From Mesorhizobium sp. WSM3862 (GTDB lineage Bacteria; Pseudomonadota; Alphaproteobacteria; Rhizobiales; Rhizobiaceae): 64,000 nt of DNA. A program made the translations under genes and the position numbers. Position 1 is the first letter of the stretch, and every line of letters begins with the position of its first letter. Of this stretch, positions 27,533 through 36,982 are shown in pieces. The stretch covers positions 1 through 64,000 of the forward strand of contig NZ_NSGE01000003.1 in NCBI RefSeq assembly GCF_002294985.1, in the 5' to 3' direction. The notes under the pieces were generated by a model. The model saw only the letters and a program-made list of their open reading frames with translations, was not told the origin of the DNA and did no database searches.

Positions 27533-28207
27533 TCACTCCGTCTTCTCGTCCAGCAAGCCCGAGATGAAATCGAACAGGCCCGGCCGACGGTCGCGGCGCA
27601 GGCGCTCGGCTGTAACGATTGCACGCACCTCGGCAAAGGCGCGGTCGAGATCGTCGTTGACGATGACGAAGTCATATTCCTTCCAGTGCTCGATCTCGAC
27701 GCGGGCATTCTTCAGCCTGGTCTCGATGACCTGCTCCTGGTCCTCGGCGCGGCGCTTCAGGCGCGCCTTCAACTCCTTCATCGAGGGCGGCAGGATGAAG
27801 ATCGAGACGATGTCGGCGCGCATCTTCTCCTTGAGCTGCTGGGCGCCCTGCCAGTCGATGTCGAACAGCATGTCGCGGCCTTCGGCAAGCGCTGCTTCGG
27901 CCGGCTCGCGCGGCGTCGCATAGAAATTGCCGTGCACCTCGGCCCATTCGAGCAGCGCGTCGGAATCGCGCAACCGTTCGAACTCGCGCATGGTGCGGAA
28001 AAGATAGTGCACGCCTTCGATCTCCGAGCCGCGGCGCGGCCTGGTGGTGACGGAGACCGACAGCTCCAGGCTCGAATCGCTTTCCAGAAGATTGCGCGCG
28101 ATCGTCGACTTGCCGGCGCCCGACGGCGACGACAGCACCAGCATCAGCCCGCGGCGGCGGATGCGGGACCCCAGATCCCTGGCGGCCGTAGGCTCCTTGG
28201 CAACCAT
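27533..28207 (-). CDS. gmk: Guanylate kinase
   Basis: 224 residues from ATG 28207. The P-loop [19 protein letters not shown] is followed by [19 protein letters not shown] and [30 protein letters not shown], standard for GMP kinases. It phosphorylates GMP to GDP in nucleotide recycling. It is last in the minus-strand run that begins at fabD; the start codon is 5 bp after the yicC stop, a conserved rhizobial pair. Confidence 0.96.
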   Translation of the reverse strand: MVAKEPTAARDLGSRIRRRGLMLVLSSPSGAGKSTIARNLLESDSSLELSVSVTTRPRRGSEIEGVHYLFRTMREFERLRDSDALLEWAEVHGNFYATPREPAEAALAEGRDMLFDIDWQGAQQLKEKMRADIVSIFILPPSMKELKARLKRRAEDQEQVIETRLKNARVEIEHWKEYDFVIVNDDLDRAFAEVRAIVTAERLRRDRRPGLFDFISGLLDEKTE

Positions 28208-28212
28208 CCCCG

Positions 28213-29103
28213 TCACTCCAGATTCTGAACCTGCTCGCGAAACTGGTCGACCACCGCCTTGAGCTCCAGCCCGATCGCGGTGACCGCGGCGGCATTCGAC
28301 TTGGAACACAAGGTATTCGATTCGCGATTGAATTCCTGCGCCAGAAAATCGAGCTTGCGGCCGACGGCGCCGCCGCTGGAAAGCAGCGTGCGGCCTGATG
28401 CGACATGCGTCTTCAGCCGGTCGATCTCCTCGCGGATATCGGCCTTGGTGGCGAGGAAGGCCGCTTCCTGATGCAGACGGACCGCGTCGAGATTGGCCGA
28501 CGCATCCATCAGCAGCCGGACCTGTTCGGTGATGCGCTCGCGGATCGCCGCCGGCTCGCGCGACGGGTCGGCCTCGGCCTTCAGCGTCAGCGCCTCGATG
28601 GCGTCGATATGGCCGGACAACAACTTGCGCAGCGCGGCACCTTCGCTCTGCCTTGCCTGCTCCAATCCGGCCAGCGCCATGTCCAGCGCCGACAGGATCG
28701 TCGCGTCGAGGGCGGCGCGCTCCTCCTCGGTCTCGACCGTCTCCAGGATGTCGAGCACGCCGCGCAGCGCCAGCAGACCGTCAGCCGTCGCCGGCGCGGT
28801 GCCGAACTGCTCCTGGAGGCGCTTGGCCAGTCCCGCCAGGTCCTTCAGGAACGCCTCGTTGACCACCGGCTGCGCCTGCTGGGCGGCGGCGCGCGCGACA
28901 GTCAGCGTTGCCTGGAAATTGCCGCGCGCGAAGCGCTTCTGCACGGTCTGCCTTACAGCGGGCTCCAGCCGGTCGAAACCCTGCGGCAGCCTCAGCCTGA
29001 CCTCGACGCTCTTGCCGTTGACCGATTTGACTTCCCAGGCGATCGACGTGCCGTCTAGCTCAGCGACGGCTCGCGCGAAACCGGTCATGCTCTGCACGTT
29101 CAT
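28213..29103 (-). CDS. YicC family endoribonuclease-like protein
   Basis: 296 residues from ATG 29103. [13 protein letters not shown] is the signature YicC start (SMTGFGR), followed by the N-terminal YicC domain. The C-terminal DUF1732 domain is recognisable from [47 protein letters not shown]. coli YicC is reported as an endoribonuclease, and the domain pair here is complete, so the same role is likely. It lies 5 bp upstream of gmk. The gap to mltG is 155 bp. Confidence 0.9.
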   Translation of the reverse strand: MNVQSMTGFARAVAELDGTSIAWEVKSVNGKSVEVRLRLPQGFDRLEPAVRQTVQKRFARGNFQATLTVARAAAQQAQPVVNEAFLKDLAGLAKRLQEQFGTAPATADGLLALRGVLDILETVETEEERAALDATILSALDMALAGLEQARQSEGAALRKLLSGHIDAIEALTLKAEADPSREPAAIRERITEQVRLLMDASANLDAVRLHQEAAFLATKADIREEIDRLKTHVASGRTLLSSGGAVGRKLDFLAQEFNRESNTLCSKSNAAAVTAIGLELKAVVDQFREQVQNLE

Positions 29104-29258
29104 GATGCGTGTCACCCCTTGACGCAGGCCCGGCGCGATTGCCCGAGCATGCGCCCCTTGCAAGACGCCGGACCTCTGGCCAGCGTCGGATGTCCCCTCA
29201 AAACATGAATACGGCCCGGCGTCAAAGGAGGCGGGCCAGATCCGGCAATCACCGCGGC

Positions 29259-30488
29259 CTACTGGGCCGCGTCGCCATTTTCGCCGCTGGCGCCTGCACT
29301 GGCACCGTCGTCGGGAGTGGCCGGCGCCGTCGTCTGGCCGGAGGCCTTGGCCGCCGCATCGGCCTGCTTCTTCTGCACCGCCCGATAGCGGGCGACGTTC
29401 TGGTTGTGCTCTTCCAAGGTCGCGGCAAAGACATGGCCGCCATTGCCGTCGGCGACGAAATAAAGGTCGTCGGTCTTCGACGGATTGGCCACCGCCTCGA
29501 GTGCGGCGCGGCCCGGATTGGCGATCGGCGTCGGCGGCAGGCCCTTGATCAGATAGGTGTTATACGGCGTCTGCTTCTCGATGTCGGACTGATAGATCGG
29601 CCTGTCGGCCGGTTTGCCCTTGCCGCCGAACAGGCCGTAGATGATGGTCGGATCCGACTGCAGCCGCATGCCCTTGGCGAGCCGGTTGAGGAAGACCGCG
29701 GCCACGCGCGAGCGCTCGTCGCCCCTGCCCGTCTCCTTCTCGACGATCGAGGCCAGGATGACGAAGTCCTCCATATTGGCGATCGGCAGGTCGGGCGCGC
29801 GATGCGCCCAGACGTCCTCGACCAGCTTCTTTTGGTCGGCGACCAGCTTTTCGACCATCTGCTGCCGGGTGGCGCCCCGCGTGAAGCGCAGCGTGTCGGT
29901 CGCGATGCTGCCCTCGGGCGGCATGGCCGCCGGCATGTCGCCGGTCAGCGCCTCCTGCTGGGCCACGCGCTGCAGCGCCTGCTCAACCGTGAGCCCCTCG
30001 GGGATGGTCAGCGAATACATCACCGACTTGCCGCTCTTGAACAGCTCCATGATGTCGCGCATCGAGGCACGCGGCTTGATGGCGTATTCGCCGGCCTTCA
30101 GCGCGGAATCGTTGCCGGTGGCACGCACCCCCAGCCTGAAGATGCGCGCATCGCTGACCAGGCCGCGCCGCTCCAGCTGGTCGGCGATCTCCTGAACGCC
30201 GGCGTTCGGCTTGACCATGAAGGTGTCGCCATTGGCGGACGGGCCCGGCTCAATGAAGGCCTGCATGCCGAAATAGAGTGCGGCACCCGAGGCAAGCACG
30301 ACCAGGATGACCAACGAAAGGAAGAAATTCAGAAATACGACGACCTGGCTGCGCGACGCGCGCGAGCGTTTCGACGGCGGCGGCGTGCCAGCCTCGGGGC
30401 GCAGCGCCTCGGCGGCTGTCTTGGGCACGATCGGTCCTTGCGCCTGACGCTGTCCGAATTCTCCACCGCCGCCCGGATTTGTATTCAT
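29259..30488 (-). CDS. mltG: Endolytic murein transglycosylase MltG
   Basis: 409 residues. An N-terminal Pro/Arg-rich cytosolic part precedes one membrane helix (SQVVVFLNFFLSLVILVVLASGAALYF). A LysM-like segment (VKPNAGVQEIADQLERRGLV) and the YceG domain follow, with the catalytic Glu in LASIVEKETGRGDE and the RLAKGMRLQSDPTIIYGL and PTPIANPGRAALEAV motifs. It cleaves nascent glycan strands in the periplasm. A C-terminal tail rich in Ala/Gly (TTAPATPDDGASAGASGENGDAAQ) is extra and low-complexity. It follows fabF in the same direction, separated by a terminator-like hairpin. Confidence 0.94.
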   Translation of the reverse strand: MNTNPGGGGEFGQRQAQGPIVPKTAAEALRPEAGTPPPSKRSRASRSQVVVFLNFFLSLVILVVLASGAALYFGMQAFIEPGPSANGDTFMVKPNAGVQEIADQLERRGLVSDARIFRLGVRATGNDSALKAGEYAIKPRASMRDIMELFKSGKSVMYSLTIPEGLTVEQALQRVAQQEALTGDMPAAMPPEGSIATDTLRFTRGATRQQMVEKLVADQKKLVEDVWAHRAPDLPIANMEDFVILASIVEKETGRGDERSRVAAVFLNRLAKGMRLQSDPTIIYGLFGGKGKPADRPIYQSDIEKQTPYNTYLIKGLPPTPIANPGRAALEAVANPSKTDDLYFVADGNGGHVFAATLEEHNQNVARYRAVQKKQADAAAKASGQTTAPATPDDGASAGASGENGDAAQ

Positions 30489-30548
30489 GGCGCCCTACCG
30501 TCTGATCTTGCAACGAATCCCCTAGCCGAAGTGTAGGGGCAAATTTGG

Positions 30549-30578
30549 CAAAAATGACGGCAGGCGGCGGACCTGCCG
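30549..30578 (-). terminator. Hairpin with U-run downstream of fabF
   Basis: On the minus strand CGGCAGG, seven loop bases and CCTGCCG (30558-30578) are followed by a short T-rich run. It is a modest intrinsic terminator between fabF and mltG and may only attenuate. Confidence 0.45.
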
Positions 30579-30591
30579 GTATGCTGAATAT

Positions 30592-31854
30592 TCAGCCATC
30601 GTAACGTTGGAAGACGAGCGAGGCGTTGGTGCCGCCGAAGCCGAAGGAGTTCGACAGCGCCACATCGATCTGGCGCTGGCGCGGCTTGTTCGGCACGAGA
30701 TCGATCGCCGTCTCGCGTTCCGGATTGTCGAGGTTGATGGTGGCGGGGGCAATGTTGTCGCGGATGGCGAGGATCGAGAAGATCGCTTCCGCGGCGCCCG
30801 CAGCGCCCAGCAGATGACCGATCGACGACTTGGTGGACGACATCGAGATCTTGGAAGCGGCATTGCCGACCAGCCGCTCCACGGCACCGAGCTCGATCGT
30901 GTCGGCCATGGTCGAGGTGCCGTGCGCATTGATGTAGTCGATGTCGGCGGGCGAGAGCTTCGCCCGATTCAGCGCCGCCGTCATGCAGCGGAAGGCGCCG
31001 TCGCCGTCCTCGGCCGGGGCGGTGATGTGATAGGCATCGCCGGTCAGGCCGTAGCCGGTGACCTCGGCATAGATCTTTGCGCCGCGCGCCTTGGCGTGTT
31101 CGAGCTCCTCCAGGACGACGACGCCGGCGCCCTCGCCCATGACGAACCCGTCGCGGTCGCGGTCATAGGGGCGCGAAGCGATCTCGGGCGCATCGTTGCG
31201 CTCGGTGGAGAGCGCGCGGCACGCGGCGAAACCTGCCATCGAAAGCCGGGTGATCGGCGCTTCGGCGCCGCCGGCCACCATGACGTCGGCATCGCCCCAG
31301 ATGATCAGACGCGCGGCATCGCCGATGGCGTGCGCGCCCGTCGAACAGGCGGTGACGACAGCATGGTTCGGGCCTTTCAGCCCGTGCCGGATGGAAACCT
31401 GGCCGGAGACCAGGTTGATGATCTGTCCGGGGATGAAGAACGGGCTGATGCGGCGCGGGCCGCGCTCCTTCAGGATCATCGCGTTCTCGGCGATGCCGTC
31501 GATGCCGCCGATGCCCGAACCGATCAGCACGCCGGTGGCGCACTGGTCCTCATGCGTCTCGGGCTTCCAGCCGGAATCGGCCAGCGCCTCGTCGGCCGCC
31601 GCGATGCCGTAGAGGATGAAGTCGCCGATCTTGCGCAGTTCCTTCGGCTCGAGCACGGCCTCGGGATTGAAGGTGCCGTTCGAGCCGTCGCCGCGCGGAA
31701 TGACGTGGGCGATCTTGCAGGCAAGGTCGTCCACCTCGAATTCGGTGATGCGGCAGGCGGCGCTGCGGCCGGAAAGCAGTTCCTTCCAGCTGTGCTCGAC
31801 ACCCATGCCGAACGGCGAAAGCAGGCCAAGGCCCGTGACGACGACTCGCCTCAT
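30592..31854 (-). CDS. fabF: Beta-ketoacyl-ACP synthase II
   Basis: 420 residues. RRVVVTGLGLLSPFG is the KAS II start. The catalytic triad is visible: Cys in VVTACSTGAHAIGDAA, His in NAHGTSTMADTIELGA and His in SSTKSSIGHLLGAAGAAEAI. It elongates acyl-ACP by condensation with malonyl-ACP. It is 34 bp downstream of acpP and cotranscribed. A perfect 14-bp palindrome GCTGAATATTCAGC (30583-30596) overlaps the stop codon. Confidence 0.97.
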   Translation of the reverse strand: MRRVVVTGLGLLSPFGMGVEHSWKELLSGRSAACRITEFEVDDLACKIAHVIPRGDGSNGTFNPEAVLEPKELRKIGDFILYGIAAADEALADSGWKPETHEDQCATGVLIGSGIGGIDGIAENAMILKERGPRRISPFFIPGQIINLVSGQVSIRHGLKGPNHAVVTACSTGAHAIGDAARLIIWGDADVMVAGGAEAPITRLSMAGFAACRALSTERNDAPEIASRPYDRDRDGFVMGEGAGVVVLEELEHAKARGAKIYAEVTGYGLTGDAYHITAPAEDGDGAFRCMTAALNRAKLSPADIDYINAHGTSTMADTIELGAVERLVGNAASKISMSSTKSSIGHLLGAAGAAEAIFSILAIRDNIAPATINLDNPERETAIDLVPNKPRQRQIDVALSNSFGFGGTNASLVFQRYDG

Positions 31855-31888
31855 CGCAGGTCCTCCCCGGCGATACCCGCGGAAAGCC

Positions 31889-32125
31889 TCAGGCCGAGGC
31901 CTTATCGATATACTTCACGGCATCGCCGACAGTCAGGATGGTCTCGGCGGCGTCGTCTGGAATCTCGACGCCGAACTCTTCTTCGAACGCCATCACGAGT
32001 TCGACCGTATCGAGGCTGTCCGCGCCCAGATCGTCGATGAAGCTCGCCTGCTCCGTCACTTTGTCGGCATCGACGCCGAGATGCTCGATGACGATCTTCT
32101 TGACGCGCTCTGCGGTGTCACTCAT
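31889..32125 (-). CDS. acpP: Acyl carrier protein
   Basis: 78 residues, very acidic. The phosphopantetheine attachment Ser is in [28 protein letters not shown], matching AcpP. It carries fatty acyl chains for the Fab enzymes encoded around it. It is separated from the upstream fabG by 313 bp, so a promoter of its own is expected in that gap, as in other bacteria where acpP is expressed at high level. Confidence 0.98.
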   Translation of the reverse strand: MSDTAERVKKIVIEHLGVDADKVTEQASFIDDLGADSLDTVELVMAFEEEFGVEIPDDAAETILTVGDAVKYIDKASA

Positions 32126-32438
32126 TTGGGGCCTCGTCTTACGTTGTGTTGTCTTCGTTAGCGGGCGGAATGCCGCTAATCAAGCTGAAAGATGGTCTTG
32201 TGGGAAACGCAACGCCACAGGACCGGTTTTTGCCCGAACCGCCGGGTTGCCGGCCGCATTACACGAAAAACAGCGGGCGTCCAAGCCGAAATGGCTGTTT
32301 TCACAGGCGCCCGGAGCTCGGTCGCCCAGATTGTGAGATTCAGCTCAAGCCGAGCCGAAAATGGCGGCTTGCGAGGGCCGGAGCGGAAGCGAAGGAAGCC
32401 GCCGTTTGCAGGCCGGCATCACCTGAATCTCAAATACC
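32126..32438. other. 313-bp fabG-acpP intergenic region with long imperfect palindrome
   Basis: No gene seen. The acpP promoter should lie here on the minus strand but no clear -35/-10 pair stands out. The part nearest fabG is occupied by the palindrome described at 32334-32432. Confidence 0.5.
32334..32432. repeat. About 100-bp imperfect palindrome with 10-bp terminal inverted repeats
   Basis: TGAGATTCAG (32334-32343) and CTGAATCTCA (32423-32432) are exact inverted repeats. Nested inside, AAATGGCGGCTT (32359-32370) pairs with AAGCCGCCGTTT (32396-32407) with one G-U type mismatch. The whole could fold into a long hairpin or be a miniature transposable element downstream of fabG. Confidence 0.6.
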
Positions 32439-33176
32439 CTAGATCATCGCCATGCCGCCATTCACGTGGATGGTCTGGCCGGTGACATAAGCCGCCTCAT
32501 TGGACGCGAGATAGGCGACGGCCGAGGCAACCTCGGCGCTGGTGCCCATGCGCCGCGTCGGAATCGCCGCCATGATGGTCTCTTTCTGCTTGTCGTTGAG
32601 CTTGTCGGTCATGGCCGATTCGATGAAGCCCGGGGCGACGCAGTTGACGGTGATGTTGCGGGTGGCGATCTCCTGCGCCAGCGACTTGGAAAAGCCGATC
32701 ATGCCGGCCTTGGAGGCGCAGTAATTGGTCTGGCCGGGATTGCCGGTGACGCCGACCACCGAGGTGATGTTGATGATGCGGCCATGGCGGCGGCGCATCA
32801 TCGGATGGGTGAGTTCACGAGTGAGCCGGAACACGGCGGTCAGGTTCACCTCGAGCACGGAATCCCAGTCGGCGTCCGACATGCGCACGAACAGGCCGTC
32901 CTTGGTGATGCCGGCATTGTTGACCAGGATGTCGACGCCTTCGAGATCGGCCTCCGCCTTCTGGCCGAGCGCCTTGACCGCGTCGCGGTTGGTCAGATCC
33001 GCCGGGAAGAGCTTTACGCGGTCGCCGAGCTCGCCGGCCAGCGTTTCCAGCTTCTCGACGCGGGTGCCGTGCAGGCCGACGATCGCGCCCTGGCTGTGCA
33101 GCACCCTGGCGATCGCCTCGCCGATGCCTCCCGATGCACCAGTGACGAGCGCCTTACGGCCGGTCAGTTCGAACAT
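32439..33176 (-). CDS. fabG: 3-oxoacyl-ACP reductase FabG
   Basis: 245 residues from ATG 33176. Short-chain dehydrogenase with VTGASGGIGEAIA (NADPH binding), NNAG in ILVNNAGITKDGLF, and catalytic Ser plus YxxxK in INITSVVGVTGNPGQTNYCASKAG. C-terminal GFIESAMTDKL and YVTGQTIHVNGGMAMI are standard FabG. It reduces beta-ketoacyl-ACP in each elongation cycle. It is normally the direct neighbour of fabD; here a small antitoxin-like ORF separates them. Confidence 0.97.
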   Translation of the reverse strand: MFELTGRKALVTGASGGIGEAIARVLHSQGAIVGLHGTRVEKLETLAGELGDRVKLFPADLTNRDAVKALGQKAEADLEGVDILVNNAGITKDGLFVRMSDADWDSVLEVNLTAVFRLTRELTHPMMRRRHGRIINITSVVGVTGNPGQTNYCASKAGMIGFSKSLAQEIATRNITVNCVAPGFIESAMTDKLNDKQKETIMAAIPTRRMGTSAEVASAVAYLASNEAAYVTGQTIHVNGGMAMI

Positions 33177-33186
33177 TGCTTCAACC

Positions 33187-33465
33187 TCATTCTTCCGGAC
33201 GCCCCGCGAGCGACCCTCGTTCCGCATTTGTCATGTTGTCCAGGCCATAGCAGAAGTTCTCGGCGCTCACGACCGATTCTTCACAAAGCCTGATCTGCTC
33301 CAGCACTTCCGCAGCTAGGTAATAGTCCTCGAGATCTTCGAGTCCACGCTCAACGAAGTCACGCAGGTATTCGGCTTTGCTTCGATCAGTCATCGCCACG
33401 AGATCGTCGAGGCGACGCTTAGGGAGAAAGACGGATGGAAGTAAGAATGCCGCACCTGCCGGCAA
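33187..33465 (-). CDS. Orphan RelB/DinJ-like ribbon-helix-helix antitoxin ORF inside the fab operon
   Basis: 92 residues from TTG 33465 (AGGGA a few bases upstream); an ATG at 33393 would give only the C-terminal 68. The segment KRRLDDLVAMTDRSKAEYL closely follows RelB-type antitoxins (xRLDxLAxxTGRSKxxYxR), and DFVERGLEDLEDYYLAAEVLEQIR matches their next helix. The end SAENFCYGLDN resembles the family's 'LEEVxxxYGLxD' tail. It begins 11 bp after the fabD stop and ends 10 bp before the fabG start, carrying the fabG ribosome-binding site. No toxin ORF adjoins it. The N-terminal strand (FLLPSVFLPK) looks degraded, so it may be a remnant or a regulator. Confidence 0.6.
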   Translation of the reverse strand: MPAGAAFLLPSVFLPKRRLDDLVAMTDRSKAEYLRDFVERGLEDLEDYYLAAEVLEQIRLCEESVVSAENFCYGLDNMTNAERGSLAGRPEE

Positions 33466-33476
33466 GAGTTCCCTGT

Positions 33477-34418
33477 TTATCCTAAAGCAGCCAGCGCCGC
33501 CTCGACTTCCGCGGCCGTGCCGATGGCGCCGGTCGCGATATCGCGGTTGATGCGTCGCGCCAAGCCCGACAGCACCTTGCCGGCGCCAACTTCGTAAAGC
33601 GTCGCGACACCTTTGGCGCCGAACCATTCCACCGTCTCGCGCCAGCGCACGCGGGCAACGACCTGCTCGACCAAGCGGCGGGCGATCTCGTCCGGGTCGC
33701 TGGTCGGCGTGACCGAAACATTTGAGACGATGGGAACCACCGGCGCGCTTTTCGCGACCCCGGCCAGCGCCTCGCGCATGATATCGGCGGCCGGCGTCAT
33801 CAATGCCGAGTGAAAAGGTGCCGAGACCTGCAGCATCAGCGCCCGCTTGGCACCCTTTTCGGTGCAGAGTTTCGCCGCCAGTTCGACGGCCGCCTTGGCG
33901 CCGGAAATCACCAGTTGGCCACCGCCATTGTCGTTGGCGATCTGACAGACCGAGCCTTGTGCCGCTTCGGCGCAGGCGGCTTCGACATCGGCCTGCTCCA
34001 GCCCGATGATGGCGGCCATGGCGCCCTCGCCCGCCGGCACCGCCGCCTGCATGGCGTTGCCGCGGGTGCGCAACAGCCGCGCGGCATCGGCCACCGAAAC
34101 GAAGCCGGCTGCGGCAAGCGCCGAATATTCGCCAAGCGAATGGCCGGCGACATAAGCCACCTTGTCCTTCAACGAAAAACCGCGGGATTCCAGCGCCCTT
34201 ACGGCCGCCAGCGACACCGCCATGAGCGCCGGCTGGGCATTGGCCGTCAGCGTCAGGGTTTCTTCCGGCCCCTCCCAGATCAGCTTCGACAGTTTCTCGC
34301 CGAGCGCCTCATCGACTTCCTCGAAGACATGGCGCGCCTCGGGAAAGGCATCGGCGAGGTCCTTGCCCATTCCGACGGCCTGACTGCCCTGTCCCGGAAA
34401 GGTGAATGCGACGGCCAT
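33477..34418 (-). CDS. fabD: Malonyl-CoA:ACP transacylase
   Basis: 313 residues. AFTFPGQGSQAVGMGKDL is the family start; the nucleophile Ser lies in VAGHSLGEYSALAAAG and the catalytic His in VSAPFHSALM. It loads malonyl units from CoA onto AcpP. It heads the minus-strand fab run and is divergent from the LtaS-like gene across a 257-bp gap. Confidence 0.97.
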   Translation of the reverse strand: MAVAFTFPGQGSQAVGMGKDLADAFPEARHVFEEVDEALGEKLSKLIWEGPEETLTLTANAQPALMAVSLAAVRALESRGFSLKDKVAYVAGHSLGEYSALAAAGFVSVADAARLLRTRGNAMQAAVPAGEGAMAAIIGLEQADVEAACAEAAQGSVCQIANDNGGGQLVISGAKAAVELAAKLCTEKGAKRALMLQVSAPFHSALMTPAADIMREALAGVAKSAPVVPIVSNVSVTPTSDPDEIARRLVEQVVARVRWRETVEWFGAKGVATLYEVGAGKVLSGLARRINRDIATGAIGTAAEVEAALAALG

Positions 34419-34675
34419 GTTAGCGTCTCCAGCAGCTGGTTTTTCCCTGCCTCTGGCGCAAGGCGGACGGCCAAGTCAAGCCCGCAAGCGCCAGTTCAGC
34501 GGCTGTTCCAGCCGGGACAACGGCCGAGTTCCCTGTTCTGAAAGGCTTTTTGGCGATCACACCTGATGAAAACCGCTCACGAATCGTTTGCTGGCTCTTC
34601 TTATTTCCGCCACAGGCGCTAGCTTTGTGTGACATTTCGATGACAGTGGCGTGACGCGAGTGGAAGACGCGTGAC

Positions 34676-36622
34676 ATGGGCCGGGGAAGCAAAGTGGCTA
34701 GGATCAGGAAAGGCGCGGCCAAACCCGCGCCGCAATTTTTGGAAGACGATCCGTCCACCGGCTATCTGCCGGGGCGCAGATGGCCGATTGTCCGCTACGG
34801 CCTGGCGACGCTGCTTGCCTCCGCCCTTCTGGTGTTCGCCATCGAATGGATTGTGCGCGGCGACTTCTTCGGCACAGTCGACTTCTTCCTGCAGCCCTTC
34901 AAGCCCGGCTGGACCACCATCATCGTTTTTTCGCTGGTGTTGATCGGGCTCGACGCCATACTCGGCCGCAGCCATCAAAGCCTGATGATCGTCGCGCCGG
35001 TGACATTGGCATTGGCCTTTGTCGGTCACCAGAAATCGCACTATCTTGGCGATCCGCTCTACCCGACCGATTTCCTCTATGCCCGCCAGATCATGGCGCT
35101 GATGCCGCTTCTGGTGCGCGAGCGCCCCTGGACGGCAGTGCTGCTTGCGGCGGCGATCGTCGCCAGCCTCGCGCTGCTCGTCTATGGCTGGCGGCTCTGG
35201 CGCCGGCGTGTGCCGATCCTCAGCCGCAAGGGACGGCTGGCGCGCTTGACGCTTGCCGTGCCGCTGCTCGCCTTCTTCGTCTCGATCATGGACTACGCCA
35301 CCTTCTCGTGGACGCGCGACAGGCTGCAGATCATCCCGATCATGTGGGACCAGAAGGAGAACTATGCCTCCAACGGCTTCGCCCTCGCCTTCGCGCTCAA
35401 CGTGCCGATGGCGCATGTCTCGGCCCCGCCCGGCTATTCCGAGAAGACGATGGATGCGATCGCGCGTCCCGGGGTTGCCGCCTCGGTGCCCGACCAGAAG
35501 CCCGATATCATCGTGGTGATGAGCGAATCCTTCTGGGATCCGACGGAGCTTCCCGGCGTCAGCATCAAGCCCGATCCGATCCCGACGGTGCGCGCGCTGC
35601 GCTCGGGCTCGATGTTCTCGCCGGAATTCGGCGGCATGACCGCCAATATCGAGTTCGAGGCGCTGACCGGCTTCTCCAACGCCTTCCTGCCGGCGGGCTC
35701 GATTCCCTATCAGCAATATGTGCGCACGCCGACGCCGTCGCTGGCGACTTTCCTGAAGAGCGAAGGCTATAGGGCGCGCGCCATCCACCCGGGCACCAAC
35801 TGGTTCTGGAACCGGGGCGCCGTCTACGCCGATTTCGGCTTCAGCGACTTCCGCTCGGAAGAGACGCTGCCGCCGATGGAGAAGCGCGGGCCGCTGGCCT
35901 CCGACGCGGCCATGACCGACGAGATCATGCGCGAGGCCGATGCCAGCGACGAGCCGGTATTCCTGTTCGCGGTCAGCCTGCAGAACCATGGGCCCTACGA
36001 GCCCTACCGCTATTACAATCCGACCCATAGCGTCGACGCGCCGATCAGCACCTGGGCGCGGGAATCGCTGCTATCCTACGCCGAAGGCTCGGCCGACGCC
36101 GATCGCGGCCTGCAGCGCCTGATCGACTGGGCGAAGAAGCGCGAGCGGCCGACCATCATCGCCTTCTTCGGCGACCACCTGCCGCCGCTCGGCCCGGTCT
36201 ATGTCGAGACCGGCTTCCTCAAGGACAATGTCGCGCCGCGCAAGGAGCCGACGCCCGAGGCGGCGCTCGAGCATCACGACACGCCGCTGATCATCTGGTC
36301 GAACCGCTCCGGTCCGGTCGAGAATCTGGGCTCGGTGAGCCCCGCCTTCCTGCCCTATCATATCCTGACTACGGCCGGGATCACCCACCCCTATTACACC
36401 GGCTTCCTCGGCGCGCTGCGCGAGCACTACCGGGTGGTTGACCGCAACCTTTTGCTGTCGCCCTCCGGCGAGGCGACGCCCGACTGGGCGCGGCAGAAGA
36501 AGATCGATCCGAAGATCAACGATTTCCGGCTGATCCAGTACGACATGATGTTCGGCAAGCGCCGGGTCGCGCCCGACTTCTTCCCCGAGACGGTAGTCCC
36601 GCTCGTCGCGCATATGAGCTGA
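34676..36622 (+). CDS. LTA synthase-family phosphotransferase (phosphoglycerol transferase-like)
   Basis: 648 residues from ATG 34676. Five N-terminal membrane helices (first at ~40-60) are followed by a periplasmic sulfatase-fold domain. Key motifs are DIIVVMSESFWDP (metal-binding Glu), FGGMTANIEFEALTGF (nucleophile Thr, equivalent to GKTSDAEF of LtaS), SLQNHGPYEPY and FFGDHLPPLG. Rhizobia lack lipoteichoic acid but use relatives such as CgmB to put phosphoglycerol on cyclic beta-glucans; that or a phosphoethanolamine transferase is the likely role. It differs from the enzyme at 4205-6691 in lacking the C-terminal carbohydrate-binding-like domain. Divergent from fabD. Confidence 0.85.
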   Translation: MGRGSKVARIRKGAAKPAPQFLEDDPSTGYLPGRRWPIVRYGLATLLASALLVFAIEWIVRGDFFGTVDFFLQPFKPGWTTIIVFSLVLIGLDAILGRSHQSLMIVAPVTLALAFVGHQKSHYLGDPLYPTDFLYARQIMALMPLLVRERPWTAVLLAAAIVASLALLVYGWRLWRRRVPILSRKGRLARLTLAVPLLAFFVSIMDYATFSWTRDRLQIIPIMWDQKENYASNGFALAFALNVPMAHVSAPPGYSEKTMDAIARPGVAASVPDQKPDIIVVMSESFWDPTELPGVSIKPDPIPTVRALRSGSMFSPEFGGMTANIEFEALTGFSNAFLPAGSIPYQQYVRTPTPSLATFLKSEGYRARAIHPGTNWFWNRGAVYADFGFSDFRSEETLPPMEKRGPLASDAAMTDEIMREADASDEPVFLFAVSLQNHGPYEPYRYYNPTHSVDAPISTWARESLLSYAEGSADADRGLQRLIDWAKKRERPTIIAFFGDHLPPLGPVYVETGFLKDNVAPRKEPTPEAALEHHDTPLIIWSNRSGPVENLGSVSPAFLPYHILTTAGITHPYYTGFLGALREHYRVVDRNLLLSPSGEATPDWARQKKIDPKINDFRLIQYDMMFGKRRVAPDFFPETVVPLVAHMS

Positions 36623-36982
36623 GTGGATCGCCTTCCGACGAAATGGCCGACCTGCGGCCGGCGGGTCAGCCAATTCCCACAAGCGCCGCCAGGCCTGCGA
36701 CACTGCGGAGCCGCCGGCCCTCTCTGCCGCCCTTGCCTTCCTCACGAATTGCTGTATAGACGCCGGCAATCTGCCGGTCCTTGCTGGGGGCTGAACGGAG
36801 GGCCGTGGCCTTAGAGGGCCACGTCATGAAGCCAGAAGCGCTTTGGGCCTCCCGTGTCTCCGCTCTCGACCGTCTCGTGATGCTCCTTTCTTCCCCGCGC
36901 GCCTTTGCGACCGGGTCAGACAAGTTGCAGAGGCTTAGCCGCGAGGGCCGGTGAGAGAAACGAAGAAAGGCAGAAAAACATA
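36623..36982. promoter_or_regulatory. 360-bp rpsF leader region with promoter and stem-loop
   Basis: CTTGCC (36732-36737), 17 bp, and TATAGA (36755-36760) form a good housekeeping promoter, so transcripts should start near 36767 and carry a leader of roughly 215 nt. Within it CGTGGCC, six loop bases and GGCCACG form a strong stem-loop near 36803-36822. Bacterial rpsF leaders often carry a structure bound by the S6:S18 complex with an exposed CCG; this leader is a candidate, not a proven match. No ORF is supported. Confidence 0.5.
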
